The notes: generated by a model from the letters alone, not told the origin. 64,000 nt of DNA from Streptomyces sp. NRRL S-340 (GCF_000720185.1 NZ_JOIY01000041.1:30018-94017), one strand, 5' to 3'. Positions 24,607 to 33,419 are shown, numbered from the stretch's first letter. A program made the numbers and translations.

Positions 24607-25593
24607 ATGAAATCGCACATGTCCAAGTTCATGACGAGGACGCACACCGGCTTCCTTGCCGCCACCGTGGCGGCCGCCCTTGCCGTAACGGTGACAGGTC
24701 CCTCCACCCCGGCGGCTGCCTCTCCTGCGCCACGCGTGCACTTCGTGGCGCACCTGGACATCTCAGGTGGACAGCGGCCGGAGAACATCACCCTGGAACC
24801 GGGCGGCAGCGCCGTCGTCACCTTCGCGTACAGCCGTCAGATCGCACGCATCGGTCCCTCGGGCAAGGTGCGCATCCTCGCCACCCTGCCCGAGCCCCCG
24901 GCAGGCTCCACCACCCCCGCCCTTTCCTCGCCCTTCCTCGGTGGCATCGTCCGCGCCCACGACGGAACGCTGTACTTTCTCTACGCCACGGGGAGCAGCG
25001 ACCTGACCGGCCTTTGGCGCCTGCGGCCCGGCGGCACCCCGCAGCGCATCGCCGCGCTTCCGGCCGCCGGACTGCCCAACGGCCTGGCCATCGACCTGCA
25101 CGAACGCCGGCTCTACATCGCCGACTCGGTCCTCGGCACCGTCTGGCGGGTGCCCGTCAGCGGGGGCACTCCCACCCGATGGTCCACCGCACCCGAACTG
25201 GCCGCCGACGGGTTCCTCGGAGCCAACGGCATCAAGATTCACCGCGGTGAGGTCTGGGTGTCCAACCTGGACAAGGGCACCGTGCTCCGTATCCCGGTCA
25301 CCCGGCACGGCCAGGCCGGTCCAGTCGAAACCCGGGCATCCGGCCTGATCAACATCGACGACTTCGACTTCACCGGCCAGGGTGACACGCTCCTGGCGGC
25401 GATCAACGCAGACAACGAAGTCGCTCTCGTCAGGCCCGGCGGCCGGCACAAGGTCGTGCTCACGGGTGCCGACGGTCTGGAGAACCCGACCTCGCTCGCC
25501 GTGCGGGGCACCACCGCCTACATCGCCAGCGGCGCCTACTTCACCGACCACGACCCGAACCTCCTCGCTGCTCGCATCACCCCGGGCAAGTGA
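24607..25593 (+). CDS. Secreted SMP-30 / gluconolactonase-like beta-propeller protein
   Basis: About 328 residues from ATG 24607 (ribosome site GGAAGAG). Residues 1-38 are a signal peptide ending AAASPAP. The rest is six-bladed propeller sequence with GLPNGLAIDLHERRLYIADS and GANGIKIHRGEVWVSNLDKG, the metal-binding style blocks of SMP-30/strictosidine-synthase-like proteins. Lactonase or plain binding roles are possible. It is exported, and followed by a MaoC gene 49 bp downstream. Confidence 0.75.
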   Translation: MKSHMSKFMTRTHTGFLAATVAAALAVTVTGPSTPAAASPAPRVHFVAHLDISGGQRPENITLEPGGSAVVTFAYSRQIARIGPSGKVRILATLPEPPAGSTTPALSSPFLGGIVRAHDGTLYFLYATGSSDLTGLWRLRPGGTPQRIAALPAAGLPNGLAIDLHERRLYIADSVLGTVWRVPVSGGTPTRWSTAPELAADGFLGANGIKIHRGEVWVSNLDKGTVLRIPVTRHGQAGPVETRASGLINIDDFDFTGQGDTLLAAINADNEVALVRPGGRHKVVLTGADGLENPTSLAVRGTTAYIASGAYFTDHDPNLLAARITPGK

Positions 25594-25642
25594 GCCGGCG
25601 CGTGTCGTCCCCTCGCCGCGACACCCACGAAAGGACAGCTCG

Positions 25643-26149
25643 ATGACACAGCCTTCTGCAGACCCGGTGACGCCCGCAGCGGCCCCCTTCGACCCCGAGG
25701 CGTTCGAGGTCGTGCCGGCCCGTACGTTCGAGGACCTGCGCGTCGGCGAAGTCTTCCGGGCGCCCAGCCGCACCCTGACAGACGCCCACTCCGCGGCCTT
25801 TCAGACGGTCTCCGCCGACAACCACCCGGTGCACTACGACGCCGAGTGGGCGCGCAGGCACGGTCATTCCGCACCGGTCGTCCACGGCCTGCAGGTGCTC
25901 GCCTTCACCGCACCCGGCGCCACGCTGTTCCCGCACTTCATCGGCGAGGTGTTCATCAGCTTCCTCGAGCTCTCCTGCACCTTCCTCGCCGAGGTCCACT
26001 CCGGGGACACCCTGTATCCGGCACTCACCATCACCGGCCTGGAACGACAGGGCGACAACGGCGTCGTGGTGACGGCCGCGACCATCCACAACCAGCGGGG
26101 CGAGCTGGTGCTTTCCGGGCAGCACAAGTACCTGTTGCGGCGTCAGTGA
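25643..26149 (+). CDS. MaoC-family hydratase
   Basis: 168 residues from ATG 25643 (ribosome site AAGGAC). Hot-dog fold with the hydratase core: FQTVSADNHPVHYDAEWARR, where D and H of DNHPVHYD are catalytic, then HGHSAPVVHGLQVLAFTAPG. It hydrates enoyl-CoA-type substrates. Placement beside propeller and hydrolase genes suggests acid or lactone catabolism, but no CoA ligase is nearby. Confidence 0.82.
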   Translation: MTQPSADPVTPAAAPFDPEAFEVVPARTFEDLRVGEVFRAPSRTLTDAHSAAFQTVSADNHPVHYDAEWARRHGHSAPVVHGLQVLAFTAPGATLFPHFIGEVFISFLELSCTFLAEVHSGDTLYPALTITGLERQGDNGVVVTAATIHNQRGELVLSGQHKYLLRRQ

Positions 26150-26163
26150 CGAAGGAAGGCGAC

Positions 26164-26466
26164 ATGAAGCACCGCATGCTCGTGACCGGCGCTCTCATTT
26201 GCTGCGCTGTACTGGCCGGATGTACCGGCCAGAGCACGGAAGGCGCCGCGGAAACCACTTCGACTGCGCCCGGCTCGCCGTCGCCGACAGCGGCTATCAC
26301 CGTTACGGGGCCGGCCGACAGGGGCACTTCCGGCCCGTCCGGCGACCCTGTCCCCGGTACGGCCGTCGTTACGACGACGCCGTCGTCCGGCTCCGCAGTA
26401 CCTGTGACGAGGCGCCGCAGCCGCACCTCCGAACTGCGGGCGTCCGTCGGAGCGAACGGGCCTTGA
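26164..26466 (+). CDS. Small lipoprotein
   Basis: 100 residues from ATG 26164. The signal MKHRMLVTGALICCAVLAGC has lipobox LAGC with Cys 20 as the lipid anchor. The rest is Thr/Ser/Pro/Gly-rich without domains. It follows the MaoC stop by 15 bp, so is probably in the same operon. Function unknown. Confidence 0.6.
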   Translation: MKHRMLVTGALICCAVLAGCTGQSTEGAAETTSTAPGSPSPTAAITVTGPADRGTSGPSGDPVPGTAVVTTTPSSGSAVPVTRRRSRTSELRASVGANGP

Positions 26467-26547
26467 CCTCCGGTCTTGGACAGACACAGACCTCTGATCC
26501 CGGACACACGAGACACTGGATCTTGAGGATCTGAGAACGGGCTTCTC

Positions 26548-26660
26548 GTGGTCATGAGGCACTGCCCTGCCGAGTTCAAGGCGGACGCGGCCGCGCTGTA
26601 CCAGTCGCGGCCCCGAGCGACGATCAGGTCGGTCGCCGCTGATCTGGGTGTTCCCGGTCC
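26548..26660 (+). pseudogene. IS3-family OrfA N-terminal fragment
   Basis: The frame reads MRHCPAEFKADAAALYQSRP and RATIRSVAADLGV, the HTH start of IS3 OrfA, then loses similarity at about 26655. Confidence 0.6.
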
Positions 26661-26869
26661 AGTCCGGGTCGCGGTCGGTGGCCTCGCAGGTGACCACCAG
26701 GCGGTCACCGGGCCGCCCCTTCGCCGTGGCGCCGCGGGGCGGATGCCGAGCAGGCGCCCGGCTTCTGCGACCAGGTGCTCGTCGGCGGACAGGGGCGCCC
26801 CGCGGGGGCCGCGGTCAGGGCCTCGGTGCTGTCGGCACCGCAAGGCGCCATCGACGCGAGACGGTGCCC

Positions 26870-27095
26870 GGGGCGGGATGCGGGAGGGCAGCGCATCTAC
26901 CGGCTGCCCCAGGCCCACGTCCGCGCCGGCGGGACACTCCCCGAGACGGCGGGACAGGTCATCGTGCAGGGCGAGGATCTGGGCGCGTGGGTGGCGGCGC
27001 AGCGCGCCGGGTGCGAACGGCTGATATCCGCGCAGCAGTACCTGTTGGAGACGCTGGGGCTGAAGCCAGCAGACGCGCCACGGGCTGTCTCGGCC
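26870..27095 (+). pseudogene. Possible helicase-associated domain fragment
   Basis: The frame reads YRLPQAHVRAGGTLPET, then VIVQGEDLGAWVAAQRAGCE and RLISAQQYLLETLGL. The LGAWVAxQRxG...L...Q..LL..LG pattern matches helicase-associated repeats found in large Streptomyces helicase-like proteins. It is cut on both sides. The surrounding frames at 26660-26870 and 27096-27188 show nothing more. Confidence 0.4.
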
Positions 27096-27188
27096 TGTCT
27101 CCGTTCGCTCATGTGCCCAACACCCCGCCTGGTCTGCTGCACCGCTGAGTGAAGCTTGTGCCCCGAGGAGGGCCCTCAACCAAGCAGG

Positions 27189-27437
27189 TCACTCTTCCGG
27201 ATGCTTCAGAGGCAGAATCATGATGTCGCGGACTGGAGGAAATCTGTAGCGGCCGAAGTAGACATGAGCGTCGGCCGGGGTTAGTGTTTTCCGCGTAGCC
27301 CAGAAGTCGAAGGGCGCGGCAGAGACGAACTGCCGTGCAAGCAGGTTGACGCAGATGCGGCCCGGCAGCGGAGCGGCGGAACCGAAGGTGTGGGTTCCTC
27401 CGCCGGCTGCCGGGCCGAGCGGCCCCAGGGGCGGCAA
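27189..27437 (-). CDS. Possible hypothetical protein (about 82 aa)
   Basis: The last 60 codons (GRICVNLLARQFVSAAPFDF, then FGRYRFPPVRDIMILPLKHP) look like folded protein. The first part is low-complexity. I recognise no family. It may be the tail of a lost gene. Confidence 0.3.
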   Translation of the reverse strand: MPPLGPLGPAAGGGTHTFGSAAPLPGRICVNLLARQFVSAAPFDFWATRKTLTPADAHVYFGRYRFPPVRDIMILPLKHPEE

Positions 27438-27667
27438 GCGGTAGCGCGTCAGCCGTCAGCGCAGATGGTTCGACCAGAAGAGGTAAGGAGCAGAACGCCA
27501 TCAGGATCGCCCGGGCGAGGAAGCAGTCCGCCCGGGTACCGCAGGCCCCGGATTGGAAGGTGGTCCCCGGTCACGCATCCGCGATCCCCGCAGCCCTGCC
27601 CTCCCAGGCGGAACCTGCGGAAAAAGAAGGCCGGCGCAGTCAGCCGGCAGATGGTGTAGAAAGCTCG

Positions 27668-27699
27668 GGGGCCCGGGCGCCGGTCGGCGCCCGGGCCCC
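27668..27699. terminator. 14-bp perfect GC hairpin
   Basis: Arms GGGGCCCGGGCGCC (27668-27681) and GGCGCCCGGGCCCC (27686-27699) with loop GGTC. It lies 30 nt before the MerR-like ATG. It may end transcription coming from the left or act in the leader. Confidence 0.6.
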
Positions 27700-27729
27700 T
27701 CGACACGTCCGTCCCGGAAGAAGAGGTCT

Positions 27730-28071
27730 ATGCCCCCTCGCAGTACCCGTTCCGTCGTCCCTCTCGATGACGACGACTACCCCGCCTACACCATGGGCCG
27801 GGCCGCCGAGATGATCGGCACCACCCCCGCCTTCCTCCGCGCTCTGGGCGAACACAGCCTGGTCACCCCCTTGCGCTCCGAAGGTGGCCACCGCCGTTAC
27901 TCCCGCTACCAGCTGCGCATCGCCGCCCGCGCCCGCGAATTGGTCGATCAGGGCACCTCCGTCGAGTCCGCCTGCCGCATCGTCATCCTCGAAGACCAGC
28001 TCGAAGAAGCTCAACGCATCAACGAGGAACTCCGCGCCCACGGCGCCGGCCAGCCGAAGCCCTCGGCCTGA
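27730..28071 (+). CDS. MerR-like helix-turn-helix protein
   Basis: 113 residues from ATG 27730. [20 protein letters not shown] (19-38) is a MerR/BldC-type [22 protein letters not shown] the wing and helix, and [16 protein letters not shown] a C-terminal coiled coil. Such small proteins are common regulators in Streptomyces. It has no obvious partner gene. A strong hairpin precedes it. Confidence 0.8.
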   Translation: MPPRSTRSVVPLDDDDYPAYTMGRAAEMIGTTPAFLRALGEHSLVTPLRSEGGHRRYSRYQLRIAARARELVDQGTSVESACRIVILEDQLEEAQRINEELRAHGAGQPKPSA

Positions 28072-28363
28072 CCCGAACCGGTGGTGGAGCGGGGCCCGGT
28101 GGTTCGGGCAGTTGCCGGTCTGAAGGTCCGGGATGTCGTCGGTAGCCGGCAGGCACTCTTCAGTCCTGTCGCGTCGGGTGCCTCCGATTCGGCCGGCCCG
28201 AAGGCAGCACGCGTCAGGCTCCTCGAGATCAGGGCAGGCTTGCCCGGCTCGCTCCGTCGCGGCATGCGCCTGCGGCGGGCCGGCCCGATGGTGGGCCCTC
28301 CGGCAGGACTGCCTGTCCCTCCCAGCAGGCCCCGTGATGTGCCGCGGGCGAGTTCGAGGACGA

Positions 28364-28984
28364 TCAGATGCTCGTCCATGCGTCGAGGAACGCCTGCCGC
28401 CTGCCGGGGTCAGCCGATCTGCAGTCCGCGTGCAGGACCCGCCAGGCCGTGAGTTCGAGGTCCCGCAGCCACAGCTCACCGAGGAGCCGCGTCTTCAGGT
28501 CGGGGAGGTGATCGGATTCGGTGAGCGCTTGGCCGATCACCTCGCCGGCTGCGACGCGCTGGGGCGGTGTCATCTCATCGACGGCCGAGAGGATCTGCCC
28601 GGCCAGGTCGGCTCCTTCTCCGGCCAGCGAACGCAGCACCAGGTCCCTGATGTTGGCCGGCAGGAGGTAGGCGGTGCCCGACGACCTCCACAGGCTCGAC
28701 CAGAATTGTTCCCCCGCCTCGGTGGGGGCGGGGAGCGCCGCCAGCAGCCCGAGGAGGTGCGCGGTGGCCGCGTAGCCGTCGCAATGGGCTGATGCGAGGA
28801 CCGCGATGTCGGCGACGCGCTCCACGTCGAGCCGGTGAGCTTCGAGTTGTGGGGACAGTCCTAGTCGTTGCTCCACGTGATGTGAGAGCGGGTCGGATGC
28901 GTCGGGACGGAACTCGGGGAGCATCGGCTGTCCTTGGGCGTTGTCGAGAAGCGGTACGCGGTCGAGGATCTCGATCGTTCCCAC
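28364..28984 (-). CDS. Hypothetical protein (206 aa)
   Basis: A soluble, mostly helical protein with good codon bias and a regular start (MGTIEILDRVPLLDNAQGQP). It includes HRLDVERVADIAVLASAHCD, then ILSAVDEMTPPQRVAAGEVI and ADPGRRQAFLDAW at the end. I recognise no family. The 292 bp after it (28072-28363) hold nothing identifiable. Confidence 0.55.
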   Translation of the reverse strand: MGTIEILDRVPLLDNAQGQPMLPEFRPDASDPLSHHVEQRLGLSPQLEAHRLDVERVADIAVLASAHCDGYAATAHLLGLLAALPAPTEAGEQFWSSLWRSSGTAYLLPANIRDLVLRSLAGEGADLAGQILSAVDEMTPPQRVAAGEVIGQALTESDHLPDLKTRLLGELWLRDLELTAWRVLHADCRSADPGRRQAFLDAWTSI

Positions 28985-29145
28985 CGTCGGCCCGTCTTAC
29001 ACAGCTTCCGCGACCTCAGTCGGGCGGTGGATCGCAGGGGCTCACCCTCACTCGGCGGCGAACGGGCTACCGCCGGTGATGTCGGTCCGGTGGCACGAAG
29101 AGGACCTCCGTGAACGTTGTCCGGACCGCCTCCTAGCATGGCCAC

Positions 29146-29985
29146 ATGGCCACCAGCGACGCCCGGAAGTCCCGCGTGGAACGGGAAGTTCCGCCCCGGG
29201 ACGACTCCGACGAGAAAGACGAGAAAGAGGTCCCCTCCGTGCCGACGGAAGGAGAGGGGAATGGCTCAGCCGGTCTCGCCCCCTCTCCGCACGGCCGTGC
29301 CGGTGCGGTGCTTCGCCCGGTTGCCGCTCTGGTGGAGCGGGCGACCGACCTGGCCGAGCCGGTCAAGCCGAAGCTACGCGGCTGGCTCCACGCGGCGATG
29401 GTCCCCGCCTCGTTGAGCGCCGGCATCGTCCTGATCTCCCTGGCCCGGACGCAGGAGGCGGCCCTGGCCTGCACCGTCTACTCCGTCACCGCGTGGCTGC
29501 TGTTCGGGACGAGCACCGTCTACCACCTGGGCACCTGGGGCCCGTTGGGCGAGGCCGTTCTGCGCCGCCTCGACCACGCCAACATTTTCCTGATCATCGC
29601 CGGCACCTGCACCCCACTGGCCGTGCTCCTCCTCGCCCCTGACCAGCGAGCCCTGCTGCTGTGGATCGTATGGACGGGCGCGCTGGCCGGTACAGCCTTC
29701 CGCGTCCTGTGGGTCAAAGCCCCACGCTGGCTGTACACCCCCTGCTACGTGGCCCTGGGGTGGGCGCCGGTGCGTTTCCTGCCCGACTTCCTGCACAACG
29801 GCGGAGCTGCCATACCCGCACTGATGGTGACCGGTGGTCTCCTCTACAGCGCGGGCGCGGTGGTCTACGCCCTCCAGCGCCCGGACCCCTCACCGCGCTG
29901 GTTCGGCTTCCACGAGGTGTTCCACGCCCTGACGGTGGCAGCCTTCACCGCGCACTACATCGCCATCTCCATGGCCGCCTGCTGA
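29146..29985 (+). CDS. Hemolysin III / PAQR-type membrane protein
   Basis: 279 residues. After a charged N-terminal tail (1-75) come about seven membrane helices. The family's zinc-site pattern is present: SxxxH in STVYH (near 125), and HxxxH in HEVFH (near 260), followed by AHY. These proteins are implicated in membrane energetics or hydrolase activity rather than hemolysis. It ends in a bidirectional terminator shared with the opposite gene. Confidence 0.8.
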   Translation: MATSDARKSRVEREVPPRDDSDEKDEKEVPSVPTEGEGNGSAGLAPSPHGRAGAVLRPVAALVERATDLAEPVKPKLRGWLHAAMVPASLSAGIVLISLARTQEAALACTVYSVTAWLLFGTSTVYHLGTWGPLGEAVLRRLDHANIFLIIAGTCTPLAVLLLAPDQRALLLWIVWTGALAGTAFRVLWVKAPRWLYTPCYVALGWAPVRFLPDFLHNGGAAIPALMVTGGLLYSAGAVVYALQRPDPSPRWFGFHEVFHALTVAAFTAHYIAISMAAC

Positions 29986-30072
29986 ACACAGCGGTGCCAT
30001 GGGCATGACCCCGGGTCGCGGTGCGGGCGAGGAGGCACGAGCAGCCGCCGCGCCGAGAGCGGCACGATACCG

Positions 30073-30108
30073 GTGAGGCCCGACCGGCGTGTGCCGGTCG
30101 GGCCTCAC
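30073..30108. terminator. Bidirectional terminator, 16-bp perfect stem
   Basis: Arms GTGAGGCCCGACCGGC (30073-30088) and GCCGGTCGGGCCTCAC (30093-30108) with a 4-nt loop, between convergent genes ending at 29985 and 30126. Confidence 0.85.
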
Positions 30109-30125
30109 GGCTCGCTCCGTTCGGC

Positions 30126-30452
30126 TCACACCTGCCCATAGGTCAGGCGGACGGGTGGAGTGCCGAGCGCTTCGGAAGCCCGCTGGTACGGGCTGGTCGT
30201 GAGCGCTGGTGCGACTGCGGGGCGGGTGCGGCAGGTGAAACCGAGGTGGCCCAGGGCCCTCAGCACCTCGCCGGTGCTGAAATCGCGGCGGTCCTGGCGC
30301 GTGATGACCTGGCCGACCTGCTTGGCGGGGTAGTGGCGTCGCCCGATGATGACAAAGGCACCGGTGACCGGCTCGGGCTTGACGCCCTTCATCGATTCCA
30401 GCACACCGCTCCTCGTCAGGTCGAACGGGAAGCGGGCGATGACACAGCGCAT
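30126..30452 (-). CDS. Small conserved protein resembling the SCO5918 family
   Basis: 108 residues opening MRCVIARFPFDLTRSGVLES, with VKPEPVTGAFVIIGRRHYPA and QVGQVITRQDRRDFSTGEVL. From memory it matches the small Streptomyces proteins annotated as the SCO5918 family, which lie next to a cold-shock DEAD helicase, as here (the helicase ends 53 bp upstream on the same strand). Role unknown, possibly RNA-linked. Confidence 0.65.
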   Translation of the reverse strand: MRCVIARFPFDLTRSGVLESMKGVKPEPVTGAFVIIGRRHYPAKQVGQVITRQDRRDFSTGEVLRALGHLGFTCRTRPAVAPALTTSPYQRASEALGTPPVRLTYGQV

Positions 30453-30505
30453 GATGGCTCACAGGGAGTAGAGAGGACGGGGCCGAGCGTGCTGAGGAGG
30501 AGGGT

Positions 30506-32410
30506 TCAGCGGGAGAGGGCGAGCACGCCCGGAGCGCCGCCGTCTTCCGCGGCCATGGGCGGGATCCCGAGCCGCTGGTGACGCATCACGTGCTCGGCCC
30601 CGGGCATCGCCTCCGGCGAGGTTGCGGGCCCCAAGCCGCCGGGGATGTCGCGCAGCCGGACCCGGTCCGTGTATCCGGAGCCGTCACGGACAGCGGTGAG
30701 CCGGGCCAGGGTGACCAGGCCGATGCGCCGGCCGTCCTCGTCGCAGATCACCAGGTGGCCCGTGCGGGCGGCGGCCATGACCGAGAGCGCCACCTCGACG
30801 GTCATCGAGTCCCAGACCTGCGGCCCGGCGAAGACCATGGGATCGGCAGCCGCCCGTACGGCGTCGGTGCTCGTGGAACGGGGGTGCATCTGGACCAGCG
30901 TCAAGAGGTGCCTCCTGCAGAGATGGGTCGGCTTCCTGAGCACGAGAGTTCTAGGGCGTGTTTCGAAAGTGGCGCCGTCCGCCCGAAGGGCGGGCCCCGC
31001 GGCGCCTGGTGCGTGTGATCGCAAGGCGGAGGGTCGTCCTCGTACCGGGCCGGAGGGGGCCTGGGCGCCGGTGATGCGGTGCAGGGCCTCCTCGCCGGGG
31101 CGGACCCGGGTGGTCTGCGGGACGATTCCGGCGGCCGCCATGACGCGGGTCATACCGCGGCGCTGGTTCGGGGTGACCAGGGTGACGACGCTGCCGGACT
31201 CGCCGGCCCGGGCGGTGCGGCCGCCGCGGTGCAGGTAGTCCTTGTGGTCGGTCGGCGGATCGACATTGACGACGAGGTCCAGGTTGTCGACGTGGATGCC
31301 GCGCGCGGCGACGTTGGTCGCCACCAGCACACTGACGTGCCCGGTCTTGAACTGCGCCAGCGTGCGGGTGCGCTGCGGCTGCGTCTTCCCTCCGTGCAGG
31401 GCGGCGGCCCGCACCCCGCTGCTCAGAAGATGCTCGGTGAGGCGGTCGACGGCGTGTTTGGTGTCGAGGAACATGATCACGCGGCCGTCGCGGGCGGCGA
31501 TCTCGGTGGTGGCCGCGTGCTTGTCGGCACCGTGAACGTGGAGCACGTGGTGCTCCATCGTCGTGACCGCGCCGGCCGAGGGGTCGACGGAGTGCACGAC
31601 GGGGTCGCTGAGGTAGCGGCGCACGAGCAGGTCGACGTTGCGGTCCAGGGTCGCGGAGAACAGCATGCGCTGCCCTCCGGGGCGGACCAGGTCGAGCAGG
31701 GCGGTGACCTGCGGCATGAAGCCCATGTCGGCCATCTGATCGGCCTCGTCGAGGACGGTGACGGAAACCTGGTCCAGCCGGCAGTCACCGCGGTCGATGA
31801 GGTCCTTGAGACGCCCGGGTGTGGCCACGACGACCTCCGCTCCCCCGCGCAGCACACCGGCCTGCCTGCCGATCGACATCCCGCCCACGACCGTGGCCAG
31901 CCGCAGCTTCACACAACGGGCGTACGGAGCGAGCGCGTCACTGACCTGCTGCGCCAGCTCACGCGTCGGTACGAGGATCAGCCCGAGTGGCTGCCTCGCG
32001 GCAGCACGCTGCCCGGCCACACGGGCCAGCAGCGCCAGCCCGAAGGCGAGGGTCTTACCGGAGCCGGTGCGCCCTCGTCCCAGGACATCGCGACCGGCGA
32101 GAGAGTTCGGCAGCGTGGCGGCCTGGATCGGGAACGGAACGGTCACGCCCTGTGAGCCGAGCGCGGCAAGGAGCTCCCTGGGCATGTCGAGATCAGCGAA
32201 GCTCTCCACGGCGGGAAGCGTGGGGCTGATCGTCCTGGGGAGGACGAACTCACCCTGCGCCCGAGCAGGCCGGGGGCTGTGACCACCGGAACGTGCCGAC
32301 CCGCCAGGGCCGTTCGGGGCCGAAGAGCCGAATGTGCTGCCGCTCTTTCCTGAGCCGGCGCTGCCGTTACGTGCTCGGGTGAAGCGGTTGCTCGTGGATG
32401 TGCCGTTCAT
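30506..32410 (-). CDS. DEAD-box RNA helicase fused in frame to a CBS-domain protein
   Basis: 634 residues. A Gly/Ser-rich tail (1-60) precedes the helicase core (65-435): PFPIQAATLP (Q-motif region), GRGRTGSGKT (111-120), PTRELAQQ, DEAD (221-224), SAT (252-254), and HRGGRTARAG (394-403). Residues about 440-507 are a Pro/Arg/Ala linker, then from 508 a CBS-type module (MHPRSTSTDAVRA, MTVEVALSVMAAARTGHLVI, RIGLVTLARL). A good AGGAGG ribosome site (30911-30916) and TTG (30904) or ATG (30889) starts survive inside the linker. So the CBS part was once, and may still be, a separate gene. An IS5-type scar lies in the linker. Confidence 0.75.
   Translation of the reverse strand: MNGTSTSNRFTRARNGSAGSGKSGSTFGSSAPNGPGGSARSGGHSPRPARAQGEFVLPRTISPTLPAVESFADLDMPRELLAALGSQGVTVPFPIQAATLPNSLAGRDVLGRGRTGSGKTLAFGLALLARVAGQRAAARQPLGLILVPTRELAQQVSDALAPYARCVKLRLATVVGGMSIGRQAGVLRGGAEVVVATPGRLKDLIDRGDCRLDQVSVTVLDEADQMADMGFMPQVTALLDLVRPGGQRMLFSATLDRNVDLLVRRYLSDPVVHSVDPSAGAVTTMEHHVLHVHGADKHAATTEIAARDGRVIMFLDTKHAVDRLTEHLLSSGVRAAALHGGKTQPQRTRTLAQFKTGHVSVLVATNVAARGIHVDNLDLVVNVDPPTDHKDYLHRGGRTARAGESGSVVTLVTPNQRRGMTRVMAAAGIVPQTTRVRPGEEALHRITGAQAPSGPVRGRPSALRSHAPGAAGPALRADGATFETRPRTLVLRKPTHLCRRHLLTLVQMHPRSTSTDAVRAAADPMVFAGPQVWDSMTVEVALSVMAAARTGHLVICDEDGRRIGLVTLARLTAVRDGSGYTDRVRLRDIPGGLGPATSPEAMPGAEHVMRHQRLGIPPMAAEDGGAPGVLALSR
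30951..31060 (+). mobile_element. IS5-type element scar in the helicase-CBS linker
   Basis: CTAG (30951-30954) is followed by GGGCGTGTTTCGAAAGTGG, a terminal-repeat-like end. A 20-mer at 31009-31028 (GTGCGTGTGATCGCAAGGCG) matches the inside of the MITE at 4899-5060 (GTGCGTGCGATCGCAAGGCG, minus strand) in 19 of 20 positions. It has no second end, so it is a partial remnant. The right limit is approximate. Confidence 0.5.
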
Positions 32411-32416
32411 TCGGAA

Positions 32417-32445
32417 CCTTCCTTGATGCGGCGCGTATCAAGGAA
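32417..32445 (-). promoter_or_regulatory. 5'-leader hairpin overlapping the helicase ribosome site
   Basis: In the message, TTCCTTGAT pairs with ATCAAGGAA (9 bp, 9-nt loop). The second arm overlaps the purine-rich AAGGAAGG ribosome site 6 nt before the ATG at 32410. It could mask translation initiation and respond to temperature or to RNA-binding proteins. Confidence 0.5.
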
Positions 32446-32686
32446 TTCCCGTAGCGATGAGCGGCACGGAGAATCGCAAGAATGGGCCGGATGGGATGCG
32501 AGAGAGAAGCTGGCCGAGCGCAGTCCGCGCGGGCGCCGGCAGAGGAAAGGCGACCGCGATGTCGGTGTGTCACTCGGGGGCCTCGGCCGCAGAGGAGTCA
32601 GGGCGAACATCCGCGGCCCCGAAGGGATCCGAGTACGGCTGGTGCCGGGTGCGGCATCTCGGATGAAACTGCTGCCGTGAGATGCA

Positions 32687-32730
32687 TGCAGCTGGGGCCC
32701 GCACCCCGAAGGATGCGGGCCCCAGCTGCA
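32687..32730 (-). terminator. Terminator of the cold-shock gene
   Basis: Arms TGCAGCTGGGGCCCGCA (32687-32703) and TGCGGGCCCCAGCTGCA (32714-32730), a perfect 17-bp stem, 17 nt after the cold-shock stop. It should separate that gene from the helicase downstream. Confidence 0.85.
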
Positions 32731-32747
32731 AGTATGTGTCAGCCGTG

Positions 32748-32951
32748 TCAGGCAGGAACGATGTTCTCGGCCGTCGGGCCCTTCTGGCCCTGAGCGATGT
32801 CGAAGTTCACCTTCTGGCCTTCGAGCAGCTCGCGGAAGCCCTGAGCGGCGATGTTCGAGTAGTGGGCGAACACGTCAGCGCCGCCACCCTCCTGCTCGAT
32901 GAAGCCGAAGCCCTTTTCCGCGTTGAACCACTTCACAGTACCAGTAGCCAT
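32748..32951 (-). CDS. Cold-shock protein (CspA family)
   Basis: 67 residues, complete: [20 protein letters not shown] carries RNP1 (KGFGFI), and DVFAHYSNI is RNP2 (normally VFVHxS). NIVPA closes the barrel. It binds single-stranded RNA and DNA and melts structure, and is a natural partner of the DEAD helicase encoded downstream. Ribosome site GAAGGAG lies 7 nt before ATG 32951. A long leader lies upstream. Confidence 0.95.
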   Translation of the reverse strand: MATGTVKWFNAEKGFGFIEQEGGGADVFAHYSNIAAQGFRELLEGQKVNFDIAQGQKGPTAENIVPA

Positions 32952-33419
32952 GTCATTCTCCTTCGGAGCAGTGCAGCGGAATCCGCACCGTGCGGACGCC
33001 GTGTCGCCGCGATGATTGCCCCGACCGGAAAAGACCGGAATTACCAGGATCATTTCAGTGGCGCGAAGGCCGCCTGAAACGCACCCGAAGTTTTGGGAAC
33101 CACAACTGCAACTGACACCGACAGTAGCACGTCGGAGCGGCTTGCATGCGGCGAAAGATGCCACTTCGATTGCTGTGGCAATAAAGCTGTGTGCAGGTTC
33201 CGTCGAAACCCTCACTCCGGCGGAACAGATATGGAGGCAGCTGGAGGGCAGTATTCCGGGCAGTGAGGCTTTTCCCTCGTCGGTCCGAGCTGGTCGGCTG
33301 AAGGGTGAGGACACCCAGGACGAGGCTGGTGATCCGGGTGGCCGGGCGCCGGAGCTCGCACAGGCCCTCGGGGAGTATCCGAACGGAAATCAGCGGTAGC
33401 CGCTGACGTGGCACGCTCG
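32952..33419. other. Cold-shock gene leader and promoter region
   Basis: No gene is recognised. It has lower GC near 33020-33200, expected for the promoter and long 5' leader of the cold-shock gene, and a short direct repeat AAGACCGGAA near 33027. Confidence 0.5.
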
